From: Ceriagrion tenellum
Lineage: Eukaryota; Arthropoda; Insecta; Odonata; Coenagrionidae
Length of the DNA stretch: 64,000 bases
Reading direction: 5' to 3'
Assembly (NCBI GenBank): GCA_963169105.1
Contig: OY720640.1
Location: 116,980,085 to 117,044,084, forward strand
Positions 21,369 to 31,900 of the stretch are shown here, in pieces. The position numbers were made by a program, and so were the translations under genes. The stretch's first letter is position 1, and every line of letters begins with the position of its first letter. Under the pieces are notes generated by a model that did no database searches, was not told the origin of the DNA, and saw only the letters and a program-made list of their open reading frames with translations.

Positions 21369-21572
21369 TTACGGAGGCACCACATACATTGGAACATAAA
21401 GATAAAATCTGGATATTCTTTTATAGTGTTTTTTCAAGTCATGATGAGTTTTGTATATCCCGTCGGTCCTATGACGCCCATGATTAGATGGCGTAAAGCA
21501 GTGCTTACATTCACATCCCGTAGGTCCTATGACGCCCATGATTAGATGGCGTAAAACAGTGCGTACATTCAA
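21369..21572 (-). other. possible zinc-finger remnant at the REL-1 5' side, with 58-bp tandem duplication
   Basis: A 67-codon minus frame contains CECKHC ... THHDLKKHYKRI, which could be a CxxC...HxxxxH finger of the kind found at the N-terminus of R2-like proteins. It overlaps two copies of a 58-bp unit (starting at 21459 and 21517) holding GGTCCTATGACGCCCATGAT. Assignment to REL-1 is by position only. Confidence 0.3.
21459..21570. repeat. 58-bp direct tandem duplication
   Basis: Two near-identical units begin CCCGT(C/A)GGTCCTATGACG at 21459 and 21517. Few mismatches suggest a recent duplication. Confidence 0.8.
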
Positions 21573-21879
21573 AACTATTTCCGAGGGGGACCTGAATTAC
21601 AATTTCTTCCATCGGGATATGTTATGTGCAATAAATTAGTAACACCAAAAAAGAATAAGTTAACACCAACACACGGGAATGAAATACGCAAAAAAGACGA
21701 GACTTACTAAAACAAAAGACTAAAATTAATAGTGAAAAATAAATATCGCTTCTCGGCTCACCGTCCGAGTGCGACTTATTAAAACTTAAAGTCCGCAAAA
21801 CAGAACGCCTCCTCCCGGTCAGACGCCGCGGTGTGGCCTTCCACCCGACGTGTTCAGAGGGTTTAATAGAGTTAATAGT
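21573..21879. other. unassigned AT-rich stretch with a U2 5'-end-like word
   Basis: No gene was seen. The 13 bases ATCGCTTCTCGGC at 21745-21757 equal the first 13 nucleotides of U2 snRNA, but the match stops there. REL-2 sequence begins at about 21880 on the minus strand. Confidence 0.35.
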
Positions 21880-22546
21880 CTCCTCGGGAAGGTCCATCTT
21901 CTGCAGCGTGCTCCTCAGGTGGTGGTGAGGGATGGACCCGAAAGCGTTGCGGAGGTCAAGCCAGGCAATGCTGATGCCGGTCCTTCTTCGACGACATTCG
22001 TCGACCGCTGCCTGCAGGGTGAAATTGCGCTCATGGCACCCCTCGAACTACCGGAAGCCCTTCTGTGCCGGGTGCAACTTCTTGCCGCTGACCGCCCATT
22101 TGAGCAGGCGGTCCGCAAGCATCCCGGCATGCAGCTTGGCCACAGTGTTGCCAAGCGCAATGGGCCTCCAGTTGCCGATGTCCTGGCGGTCCCCCCCTTT
22201 GTGGAGGAGGACGGTCCGAGAGGCCTTCCACGTTGCCGGTGTTCAGGCCTCCTTCAGGCAGCGGTCAAATATGGTCGCCAAAATCTTCCCACGACGGTCG
22301 ACGGTCCTCAGGTCCCCGTACGAGACGCCATCTGGTCCGGGGGCCGTATTCTTCATTCTCCCCAGGCGGGCGATGACCTCTCCCGCAGTCACCTTGTCCT
22401 GGAGCATTTTCCTGTCTACCTCCGTCGTCGCCTGGTAGATCAGGGTCAAGCCGTCGTCACCTGTCTCCACGGTGTTGTCCACTGCGACATCCTCGTGTAC
22501 CTTACGGAAGTGGTCTTCCACCACCTCCCTGGGGATGTCGCAGTAA
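21880..22546 (-). pseudogene. REL-2 copy 1: pre-RT and RT fingers, truncated at both ends
   Basis: On the minus strand from 22524: EDHFRKVHEDVAV, EVIARLGRMKNTAPGPDGVS and YGDLRTVDRRGKILATIFD. Frameshifted sequence follows that matches the fingers and palm start of the REL-2 copy at 37.6-38.3 kb (GNWRPIALGNT and HNFTLQAAVDECRRRRT in other frames). It ends after MDLPEET near 21880. The 5' edge abuts a 12-bp piece of U2 snRNA, so this is a 5'-truncated copy that landed at a U2 site. Confidence 0.75.
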
Positions 22547-22558
22547 ATAAGAACAGAT
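22547..22558 (-). ncRNA. U2 snRNA fragment, nt 39-50
   Basis: ATCTGTTCTTAT on the minus strand. It lies exactly between the conserved 3' end of a REL-2 fragment (22559-22620) and the 5'-truncated REL-2 copy 1. On its own 12 bp would be weak; the position makes it convincing as a target duplication. Confidence 0.6.
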
Positions 22559-22620
22559 TAACAGTTTTTATTTAAAATACTTAAAATACAGAGTTTTTGT
22601 CACTTAAAAGTCTAATATTC
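22559..22620 (-). mobile_element. REL-2 3' end fragment
   Basis: About 60 bp that match the last bases of the REL-2 3' UTR at 27.5 kb (both end with ATTTTAAATAAAAAC). U2 pieces flank it on both sides. This is an extreme 5'-truncated insertion. Confidence 0.6.
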
Positions 22621-22637
22621 AGCTGATAAGAACAGAT
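22621..22637 (-). ncRNA. U2 snRNA fragment, nt 39-55, 3' flank of REL-1 copy 2
   Basis: ATCTGTTCTTATCAGCT on the minus strand directly follows the REL-1 3' end. It is the U2 sequence that would come after the interrupted 5' part at 25862-25893. Beyond it the sequence passes into a REL-2 3' end rather than the rest of U2. Confidence 0.8.
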
Positions 22638-23215
22638 TAATAATGTTTAATTTCACATTTATAAAATACAATTGTGCCACAGTGGCTTATTATTACATTT
22701 TTAAAATACATTAATTTTTGATTATATATTAATATTTACAAAACTTTTTTTTTTATTTAATTTATAATTTTCACTCTTCCTATCGCACCTTCGGGCGTCC
22801 CAGCTCGTACTAAAAGGTCTAATAAAGAGACGAATTAAAAATAATAAATAGATAAAAATGGCTTTAAAATTAAGAAATTAAAAAGATTAAAAACGTCCCC
22901 GGCATGGGCGACCAAGTGTTGACATTCCGGAGGTCCGAAAGGGATATAAAAGATATTAAAACTTCAATACGAATGTTGAATTTTGATCCGGAATGCCGTA
23001 TGAAAATAAAATAAAATGGAAGAATAAATTGGCGATAAAATAGTCGCCTCAACTATTAAAATAAACAGAGAGCCCCTCATTTCCGCTTAACCCTAAGGAA
23101 AAGGTAAGCTACGCGGGAGCCACTCTTCAGACAAAGACCCCAATAAAAGATCGCGCCGGTATAAGTAAAAGTTTAAAATGGGGTATAAATAAATAAGTAA
23201 TAAATAGATTAAAAA

Positions 23216-23366
23216 CTCCAGGTGTAAAGTGCCTGGAGTGATAAAAGAGTTAAAAGATGCCGGCGCGTAAAACATTAAAACTTCCCGGTGTAAAGGGCCG
23301 GGGAAACAATAAAATTAGCCAGAGAAGTAAAAACAAGACTGTGTAAAGGCGGTGTAAAGAGCCGCC
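23216..23366 (-). other. three-hairpin cassette in REL-1 copy 2 3' UTR
   Basis: In sense (minus) orientation the stem-loops are GGCGG-CTCTTTACA-CCGCC (23366-23348), a CCCCGG-type stem around CCCTTTACA (23304-23282) and CTCCAGG-CACTTTACA-CCTGGAG (23238-23216). The loop is constant in form (CNCTTTACA) while the three stems differ completely and each pairs perfectly or nearly so. The cassette sits just downstream of the ORF stop. A role in binding the element's protein is inferred. Confidence 0.75.
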
Positions 23367-23590
23367 AGTCAAGGAATAAAATAATCCCTGGCTATAACAG
23401 GACGCACACAAATAAATACATAAATAAATAACACAGATTAAAAAGTCTTTATTAAAACATTGGGGTCTCGTCTTCAGAGTCTCGAGGTGAGGGAATCGTT
23501 CTCTCACCAGGTGGGAGCCCAAGGTTTGTGGGATACATAATTTTGCCCATCACGTGCGAAACGTAAATATCCCGCGACCATCGGATAGCG

Positions 23591-23725
23591 TCGGAATTAG
23601 CCAGAGAAGTAAAAACAAGATTGTGTAAAGGCCGTGTAAAGAGCCGCCAGTCAAGGAATAAAATAATCCCTGGCTATAACAGGACGCACACAAATAAATA
23701 CATAAATAAATAAATAAATAACACG
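23591..23725 (-). repeat. duplicated REL-1 3' UTR segment inserted into the REL-1 ORF
   Basis: About 130 bp starting 'attagccagagaagtaaaaa' repeats 23320-23440 almost exactly. It lies between the codons for the SDAIRWSRDI region and those for VVFRDLGIA, removing GRIAKLMV. One hairpin of the cassette is therefore present twice. Confidence 0.8.
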
Positions 23726-25861
23726 ATAAATAGCGATACCGAGGTCGCGGAAAACCACCCAATTTTGGGAATCCCACGCCCCCAGGGCCCCGACCACGAG
23801 TGCACTTGAAGAAACAGTGTACCCGCGGTCGGCGAGTTGCTGCGAGATGACCGAGTATTTATCGAATTTAGTCTGCCTGGCAATGTCCAAGGCTGTCTTC
23901 CGGTTTTCAAAGGGCACAGTAACGTCAACGATGACGATTTTTCTACGTCCCTCGTCAACAACCACAAGATAGGGCCTCAGGGAAGATTCGATCATTGGTG
24001 GAACTTGATCGATGCGAATTTCCACGCCTTCGCGAGGAACCTCCTCGGCGAGACGATGCAAGATAACATCGTGTCGGCCCCTCCACGCAGCTGAATGCGC
24101 CGTACAGTGATTTAGCACATGAGGGAGCGTCTCACTCTGAAATCCACATCGCCTACACCGGAGGTCATCCCGAGGACCCCACCTCATAGCGGCATTCAGA
24201 GGGACAACACCCAAACGTGCCCGGTGGACGAAGCGCCAATCTGCAAATCGCGTATTGGCGCCCGTCCGTAAAAAGTGATTCGAAAAAGGCGATACCGAAA
24301 GACATTCAAATACCTTGCCCTGGTCAGGTTTAGCCAAAAGACGGGCAAGGTATTGATGTCGCACAGCATCTCGCAGCAGCTTCCCTAACGTGAACTTTGC
24401 TGGGGGGAACACGAACGACGTCGGGCTCTCTGCCCTGGGCCGGAATGACGATCTCAAACTCCCTCCTCACGTCACTCCAGTTCCAGGAGTCCAATTTTGG
24501 AAGCCAATCGGCTAGACGGCATCCGGGCGTCAGACCGCAAAGACGCGACGTCGAATCGGTATCTCCCGAACTCCGCCCGCAGGCTCCCGGGAAGGTACTC
24601 TGCAATATCTATCCCCTCTGGTTCCCGCCGGGTTCTCTTCTTCACTGTTTTCTGGATTGCATTGTCCACCATCGCCCTCACCCACGGCTCCCTGCAAGAG
24701 AGAAGGCGAAAGGCATGAGTCCCTCAGGATGTCCACCTGGTCCGCGGTCGAGAAGACGCCCGCGCCCCCGTTCCGCGAAGCCAGGTGACAAATCTCCCAC
24801 GAGGCTCGATTGGGGAGGTACATCCACTCCTTCAGGGCCCTCTTAACGCGTTTATCTAAGGTTTTAAGAGGGCCCTTCTTAACCCTACCTCCCCGTAAAA
24901 TGAAGTCTAGCTTCGTTAATAGAAATAGGTTTAGGGCTTCGATCTTCTGCCAGGGCGCTAATAGAGAAGCGTCCAGCGCATCGATATTCTCTTTAAGTTC
25001 GTCAATTAGGCGCCCTGGCGTTTGTTCGACCTTGAAACCCGTGGGAATCCCTAGGTACCTATACCCCTCTCCCTCCGCCATTACTACTGGTGTCCCGCCC
25101 CCCAGACGGAACTCCGTTGCTCTCACCCGCCCACCCGCGACGTGGAGGGTCGCACACTTGCGAGGGTTGAATGTCAACCCGCTCCACGCCGCAATACGAT
25201 CGGCGAGATCGAGTAACCTCATCCCGTCCGGGTTCTGGGCCACCAGCGCGATATCTTCCGCGTAAGCAAGGACGGTGATGGGTATGCCGCTGACCCGAAA
25301 GCCTACATTTTCCTTTTGCGCAGCTAAGCTGCGGACCAGGTATTCTATACTAAAATTAAATAAAATGGGGCTTAGCGGACAACCTTGCTTAACTCCCGCT
25401 TTTAGCGGTATGGTCTGCGTTTCTCCTTCCTTCGTCCTCACGGTCGTACGTCCCCCCGAGTACATGTCCTTAACAATGTTGATTAGTTTTTCGGGGACAC
25501 CTAAACTCGTCAAACTCCTAAAAATATGACCGTGAGGCACCGATCCAAAAGCATTAGATGGATCAAGGAAGGAGGCGCAGACCTAGCCACGTTTCCTGCG
25601 TACCTCGAGAACGTTTTGTATTATAAAATTGTGCTCGTAGCATCCTTCGTGGGGGCCGAAACCCTTCGGCTCGGCCGACACCCGGCCCGTTCTTTCCGCC
25701 CACCCACTAAGGCGATCCGCAAGGACGCCAGCATACAACTTTGCCAGGGTGGGCCCTAGCGTTAATGGGCGCCAGTTCTCAATTTGATCCCTGGCGCCCT
25801 TCTTAAAAATTAACACAGTCCGGGTGTCCTTCCAAACATCAGGGATCCGGCCCCGATTGTT

Positions 25862-25893
25862 CTTTGATCTTAGCCATAACGCCGAGAAGCGAT
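25862..25893 (-). ncRNA. U2 snRNA 5' part, nt 1-32, interrupted gene
   Basis: The 32 bases on the minus strand begin ATCGCTTCTCGGC and end GGCTAAGATCAAAG. They match U2 snRNA from its first nucleotide, with one difference (position 14) from the insect-like form CCTTATGG. This includes the segment that pairs with U6. The next U2 bases (nt 33-38) are lost and REL-1 copy 2 begins; nt 39 onward reappears at 22637. The gene is broken and cannot make U2. Confidence 0.85.
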
Positions 25894-27500
25894 AACCGTG
25901 TAATTTTTCCGGGTTTCCGGGAGTTGTACCGTCAGAAGGTAGACACAGGAGGTGGGGGATGGCTTGGAAAAACGGGAGCGATCGGCGTCGGTAGGTCCGG
26001 GAGCGCGTGTATCGGCGCGGATAGGGAAATTAGCGTGTGTGACAGTGGTAGAATGTCGACAGAAAGGCGTTCGCAAATTTCCGGGAGCCGCGGAGGCGCC
26101 GGATCAGCGGGTGGGCCGGAGGGTCAAAGCGCCGTAACGGGCGTCGCGAGAGGAATCGGTATTTCGTGCCATCTATTCGGAGGAGTGCGTTGGAAATCGT
26201 GGAAAACTGGTTTCCTGGTCACGTGGGACTTCCCCGCGTCCTTTCGAATGAATCCCCGAAGCTTTCTTCCCCCCCCCCCCGTGGGGGACGACAGGGCGCA
26301 CTCCGGGGCGCACGACAGCGTTGGAAAGGGACGGTCATAAACCCCGGGGGTGAAATTGTGGGTCGGTCGATTTTTCATGGAAGGATTAAATTTTGGGGAG
26401 TATTGCATGACAGAGATTTGAAGAAAGCCTGAATTTGACCTTCGGAAGTATCACGAACCTCTCACTTGTTTTGTGAAAAGTTTTGGGAACTTAAGAAAAT
26501 CACCCTCCCGATCTCGAGAAATCGTGTAAATTTCAAGTTTCACCTATGTAGACTAGCGGCAGAAAAATTGAAGAATGTGGAGAAAAATTTTCGCTCCCCT
26601 CAAATTTCTTCGAAATTCCATCATCCTGTGGAAAATTTGGTAGAATTGGCTCTTTTTCTCATTTTTAAAAACTTCACGGACATGTTAAGAAATCTCCAAT
26701 GTCCGAGTTTAATCTTCGGAAGTACCGCGTTCAGTGAAAAGTTTTTGGAACTGAAGAAAATCACCCTTCCATGCTCGAGAAATCGTCGAAATGTCATGTG
26801 TCACCTATGTAGACAAGCGGCAGAAAACTCGAAATACAGCGTTGAAAACTATTGGCTTCCCTCAAAATTCGTCAAAAGTCTAAGGAAATCTGTCAGCTGA
26901 TTACCGAATTTTGAAAGAAATCACCATCCTTCCCGTGACATTCTCCGGGAAAACGACCGTTTTTAACTCTTCTCCGTGCATGATTGGTGTTCCATTCCCT
27001 GAATTTCGAGAGAAAAATTGGTTTCTTCGTCGCTGGAATGCCTTGTATTTGACAATTTGGTGGGACAAAAATTCTACGAATTCAGTAAATCTCTCCTTAA
27101 ATTCTTGAAAAAGTTCGCATCTGACGCGGTCGTGCAGTCATCGGTCCGAGCGGTCAAGAAAGAACGAAGTCTGCCGTCCCCCTCAACCACCCCCCGTGCA
27201 TGCTCACGCCACCTCTGGGGATGCGGCAGGAAACTAATACTCTGCTCGAGAAGGGCGCCATGATTCGAACTCCGAAGCGATTGTTGCTTCGGTTTCCATG
27301 GGAAAATTTTGGAAGGTTTGCTTGCGTTCTCCTCGCATTGGCAAAGGGAGTAAATTTTCGTGTCCTGAGAATTCTCGGTGGGAAAAGTTGATGTCGGCAG
27401 TCGGAGGCGAGTGAAGCGGGAGAAATATTGCAAGTGAGTCTTTATAACGTCGTGTGATATTTACCGCAAGTACGGTTAAACGTGACGCGTTCCCCAATAA
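25894..27500 (-). repeat. K repeat, copy K2 (upstream flank of the broken U2 gene)
   Basis: This non-coding block lies immediately upstream of U2 nt 1 on the minus strand, so its proximal part should hold the U2 promoter. I could not recognise a PSE by eye. Its distal part (about 26460-27490) recurs at 28497-28914 and 62096-63138. Inside it, a segment with CTCGAGAAATCGT and CACCTATGTAGAC appears twice about 265 bp apart (26.45 and 26.72 kb). The outer edge (TTATTGGGGAACGCGTCACG, minus) abuts the 3' end of a REL-2 copy. Confidence 0.6.
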
Positions 27501-27853
27501 GGTTTTTATTTAAAATATTTAAATTTACAGTTTTGCTCATATTAAGAGAAATATTTTGTCTCCTTGGGGAGCTGATATATTACAGTGGCCGTTTTATGGC
27601 ATAGATTATACATCGCTCTTCTTATAGGAGATTTCAAAGTTTAGTCCTTTCTTTGTAAAAGGCATTTGCCTAGTCCGTTAATCAGTGGCCCTCTTCATTG
27701 GGCGTAAATATACATATATATATATATTTTAAAAAAAATTGTTTATTCATTGTCACTATATAGTCCGATCACGTCTCAGTCTTAGGTTAAGTTTATATCA
27801 CTAGTTATATCACTAGGAGGGGGGATCCTATGGTGTGGGGGGGGCAGGGGGGG
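27501..27853 (-). other. REL-2 3' UTR
   Basis: It follows the stop of the REL-2 frame at 27854 and ends in ATTTTAAATAAAAACC against the K repeat. Its last 45 bp match the REL-2 3' fragment at 22559-22620. It includes an AATAAA signal and a (TA)n run near 27720. Confidence 0.7.
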
Positions 27854-28496
27854 TTATGGGGGGCATCCGACGTCCTCATATTGTCTAGGTCCGGTGATGT
27901 GTTCGACGTAGCAGTCCTGTGACCACCTCACTACGTCCGACACGACAAGCCGCCGCATGATGTTGCTGTATCGTCGCGGTAGGCCCAGGCCCCTGAGAAC
28001 GGTGTCGTTCTTCGGGTCCCAGGTGCCCAGGCTTCCCACGACGATGGCGGCAATTGAGGCCTTTTTGCCCTGCTGGCGTAGGTGTTCCACCAGGGGCGCA
28101 TACTTCTCCTTACGTTCCCTGGCCGCCAGCAGTGCCTGGTGTCGGTTCTCGAACGGGACTACCACGTCGGGCAACTGCAGGCTGCGCCGGTCCTCGCTGA
28201 TGACGAGTCCTGGCCGCAGCGTAGTCCGTGCCGGGGACTCTCTGGTTGACGCGAACCTCTTGACCTTCGCGTCCCCGGCGTCCTCTCACTGCGTTGGCCA
28301 GCCTGTCCTGGACCGCGTTGTGACGCAGCTGCCAAGTCCTGGAGTGTGTGGTGCTGTGGTTTAGAACATGCGGCAGGTTCTCGTCCGCACGTCCACATCG
28401 CCGACAGCGTTTGTCGCCGCCAGTTACCCACCGGCGAGAAGCATTGAGCGGGAGAAGGTCCAGCCGAGCTCGGAAGATAAACCGAGCTCGGCTGGA
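27854..28496 (-). pseudogene. REL-2 copy 2: knuckle and endonuclease C-terminus, 5'-truncated
   Basis: The minus-strand frame from 28490 gives RARLDLLPLNASRR, a knuckle (CRRCGRADENLPHVLNH) and then, after frame changes near 28230 and 28170, VVVPFENRHQALLAARERK ... APLVEHLRQQG and a C-terminal VVRWSQDCYVEHITGPRQY. This matches the REL-2 copy at 39.6-40.0 kb (VVVPFENRQKALLAARRHK). The nuclease PD segment lies in the damaged zone. The 5' edge is a sharp junction inside the K repeat at 28496. Confidence 0.78.
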
Positions 28497-28914
28497 AGGT
28501 TCTCTCCTTAAATCCTTGAAAAAGTTCGCATCTGACGCGGTCGTGCAGTCATCGGTCCGAGCGGTCGAGAAAGAACGAAGTCTGCCGTCCCCCTCAACCA
28601 CCTCCCGTGAATGCTCACGCCACCTCTAGGGATGCGGCAGGAAACTAATACTCTGCTCGCGAAGGGCGTCATGATTCGGACTCCGAAGCGGCCGGGCGAT
28701 TGTTGCTTCGGTTTCCATGGCAAAATGTTGGAAGGTTTGCTTGCGTTCTCCTCGCATTCGCAAAGGGAGTAAATTTTCGTGTCCTGAGAATTCTCGGTGT
28801 GAACAGTTGATGTCGGCAGTCGGAGGCGAGTGAAGCGGGAGAAATATTGCGAGTGAGTCTTTAAAACGTCGTGTAATATTCACTAAAAGTACGGTTAAAC
28901 GTGACGCGTTCCCC
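28497..28914 (-). repeat. K repeat, copy K1
   Basis: About 418 bp very similar to 27.09-27.50 kb. It forms a long direct repeat on the two sides of REL-2 copy 2. It includes a GTTGCTTCGGTTTCCATGG stretch. The outer edge meets the REL-1 3' end at 28915. Confidence 0.75.
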
Positions 28915-31900
28915 AATAATGTTTATTGCGCATAAGAAATATTACATGTCATTGTTTTTTATAACTAAATTTTATAATATTAAATTTTGATTTTTAAAAA
29001 CAATATATTAATTATTTGTTATTATTTCCATTTTCTTCCTCTTTCTGCGTCGTCCCAGCTCGTAGTTAAAAACCTTTAAAGATAAAAGACTAGTGTTAAA
29101 AGATAATAAATAAATAAATAGGTTAAAATGAATAAAACGGATAAAATTATAATTAAAATCATGCTCCCGACAAGCGCGACCAGGTGTTGACATTCCGGTG
29201 GTTCGAAAGGTATGAGATTTGGAAAAAAAAAGAATCCAAATTGGAGAGTTACACTTTGAACCGGAATGCCGTATTGATAAATTAAAAAAAAGGGAAGAAA
29301 ATAAAAACGCGAATCAATATAAACGGATATCGCGAAAATATACTGAGGGCCCCTCCAGTCCGCTTAACCCTTAGAGAGAAGGTAAGCTACACGGGAACCA
29401 CTTTGAACGAAACCCCTTTATAAAAAAATTAGACGCGTCGGCGATGTAAAAAGTTTAAAAATGATTAAAAAGGGGGAATAAAAAAATAAATAAGTTAAAA
29501 ATTATACACCCCGCGGTGTAAAGGGCCGGGGGTGTAAGCTAAATTTAAAATGCCGGCGCGCAGATAAAATTCCCGGTGTAAAGAGCCGAGATAACAGTAA
29601 AAGTAGCAAGGGATAAAAAAAGTGACAATATCGGCTGACGGTGTAAAGCGCCGCCAGTCAGTAAGTTAAAAGATCCCTAGCTATAATAAAAGCAACCGTT
29701 TAAATAAAGACGTACACAATAATAAATAGGAATAAATAAATAAATAACACAAATTAAAAAGTCTTTATTTATAACATTAAAAAGGGGTTTAGTCGTCAGA
29801 GTCTCGGGGGGAGAGACTCGTTTTCTCACCAGATGGGAGCTCTGGGTTTGTGGGATATAGAATTTTGCCCGTAACGTGCGAAACATGAATGTCCCGCGAC
29901 CAGCGGATAGCGTCGGAGATCATTAATTTTGCGATCTTTCCGACGCTTCGCCGAGCGATACCGAGGTCGCGGAACACCACCCAATTTTGAGTATCCCACG
30001 CCCCCAAAGCCCCGACCACGAGTGCACTCAAAGAAACCGTGTACCCGCGATCGGCAAGTTGGTGAGAGATGGCGGTACATTTTTCGAACTTTGTCTGCCT
30101 TGCGACATCCAAGGCAGTCATCCTATTCTCATACGGCACGGTAACGTCCGCGTTGACGATTTTGTCCCGATGTGTTTGTGAACGATGTCCCTCGTCTACC
30201 ACCACAAGATCGGGCCTCAAAGTAGAATCGATCATAGGTGGAGTTTGATCGACACGGATTTCCACGCCGTGGCGAGGAACCTCTCCGACAAGACGATGCA
30301 GGATAGCATCGTGGCGCCCCCTCCACGCGGCCGAATGCACCGTACAGTGACTCAGCACGTGTGGGAGCGTCTCACTCTGCCACCCGCACCGCCTACACCG
30401 GAGGTCATGCCGAGGACCCCACCTCGTAGCGGCGTTCAGAGGGACTACGCCTAAACGTGCCCTATGGACGAAGCGCCAATCTGCAAAGCGCGTGTTGGCG
30501 CCCGCCCGGAGGAAGTGATTTGACAGTGGTGAAGCCGCCATACATTCAAATACCTTGCCCTGATCTGGTTTGACCAAAAGGCGGGCAAGGTATTGATTCC
30601 GCACCGCATCCCTCAGCATCTTCCCCAACATTCGGACTTTGGCGGAAGAACACGAATGACGTCGGGCTCCCTGCCGTGGGCCGGAATGACGATCTCCAGC
30701 TCCCTCCTCACGTTACTCCAGTTCCACGACAGTCCAATTTTAGTAGCCAAACGGCTTGACGCCATCCGGGCGTCGGACCACAAAGACGCGACGTCGAAAC
30801 GGTATCTTCCGAAGTCCGCCCGCATGCTCCCGGAGAGGTACTCTGCGATATCTCTCCCCTCTGGTTCCCGCCGGGTTCTTTTCTTCACTGTCGTATTGAT
30901 TGCCTCGTACACCATCGCCCTTACGCACGGCTCCCTGCAAGAAAGGAGACGGAACGCATGAGGTACGGTTAAAATATCCACCTGGTCCGCGGTTGGGAAG
31001 ACGCCCGCGCCTCCCATCCGCGGGGCCAGGTGGCAGATCTCCCACGAGGCTCTATTGGGGAGGTACATCCACTCCTTCAGGGCCCTCTTAATACGTTTAT
31101 CTAGGGTTTTAAGAGGGCCCTTCATAACTCTACCTCCCCGTGAAATAAAATCAAGTTTGGTTAAGAGAAAGATATTTAATGCCTCTATCTTCTGCCAGGG
31201 CGCCAACAATGAAGCGTCCAGCGCATCGATGTTATTTACGAGATCTTTGATAAGGCGCCCTGGCGTTTGCTCTACTTTGAGCCCCGTGGGAATACCTAAA
31301 TATTCATAGCCTACGCCCTCCCCCAGGGCCACCGGTGTCCCACCACCCAGACGGAACTCCGTTTCTCTCGCCCGCCCACCGATGACGTGGAACGTCGCAC
31401 ATTTGCGAGGGTTGAATCTCAACCCGCTCTACGTCTAAATTCGGTCGGCGAGGTCGAGTAACCTCATCCCGTCAGGGTTCTTGGACGCCAAGGCAACATC
31501 TGCGTAGGCAAGGACGGTGATGGGAGTGCCACTAACCCGATAGCCTACATTCTCTATTTGAGCAGCTAAGCTGTGAACCAGGTTTTCCATACATAAATTG
31601 AATAAAATAGGGCTAAGCGGACAACCTTGCTTTACGCCCGCTTTGAGCGGAATTGTCTGCGTCTCTCCTTCAACTGTCCTCACGGTCGTTCGTGCCCCCG
31701 AGTACATTTTGACGATAATATTAATGATTTTATCGGGGACACCTAAAGATTTTAGACTTCGTATTATATGACCGTGATGAACTGAGCCGAATGCGTTTGA
31801 AAGATCTAGGAAGGAGACGCAGACTTGGCCACGTTTCCTGTGAACCTCTTCCAGTACATTATTAATAACAAAGTTATGTTCAAAGCATCCTTCGTGTGGG

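Larger units (their letters stand above)
22638..25860 (-). pseudogene. REL-1 copy 2, 5'-truncated, inserted in a U2 snRNA gene
   Basis: From 25816 on the minus strand: RT fingers (ENWRPLTLGPTLAKLYAGVL), a long frame 25540-24530 with KAGVKQGCPLSPILFN and VLAYAEDIALVA (YAED instead of YADD, so the catalytic box is damaged), then thumb, linker and knuckle (CRRCGFQSETLPHVLNH). In the nuclease core the PD motif reads RPYLVV, so the first catalytic Asp is replaced by Tyr. A duplicated piece of 3' UTR at about 23591-23725 interrupts the end of the ORF. The 3' UTR carries the three-hairpin cassette and ends at 22638 against U2. The 5' edge is separated from U2 nt 32 by only a few unmatched bases. Confidence 0.9.
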
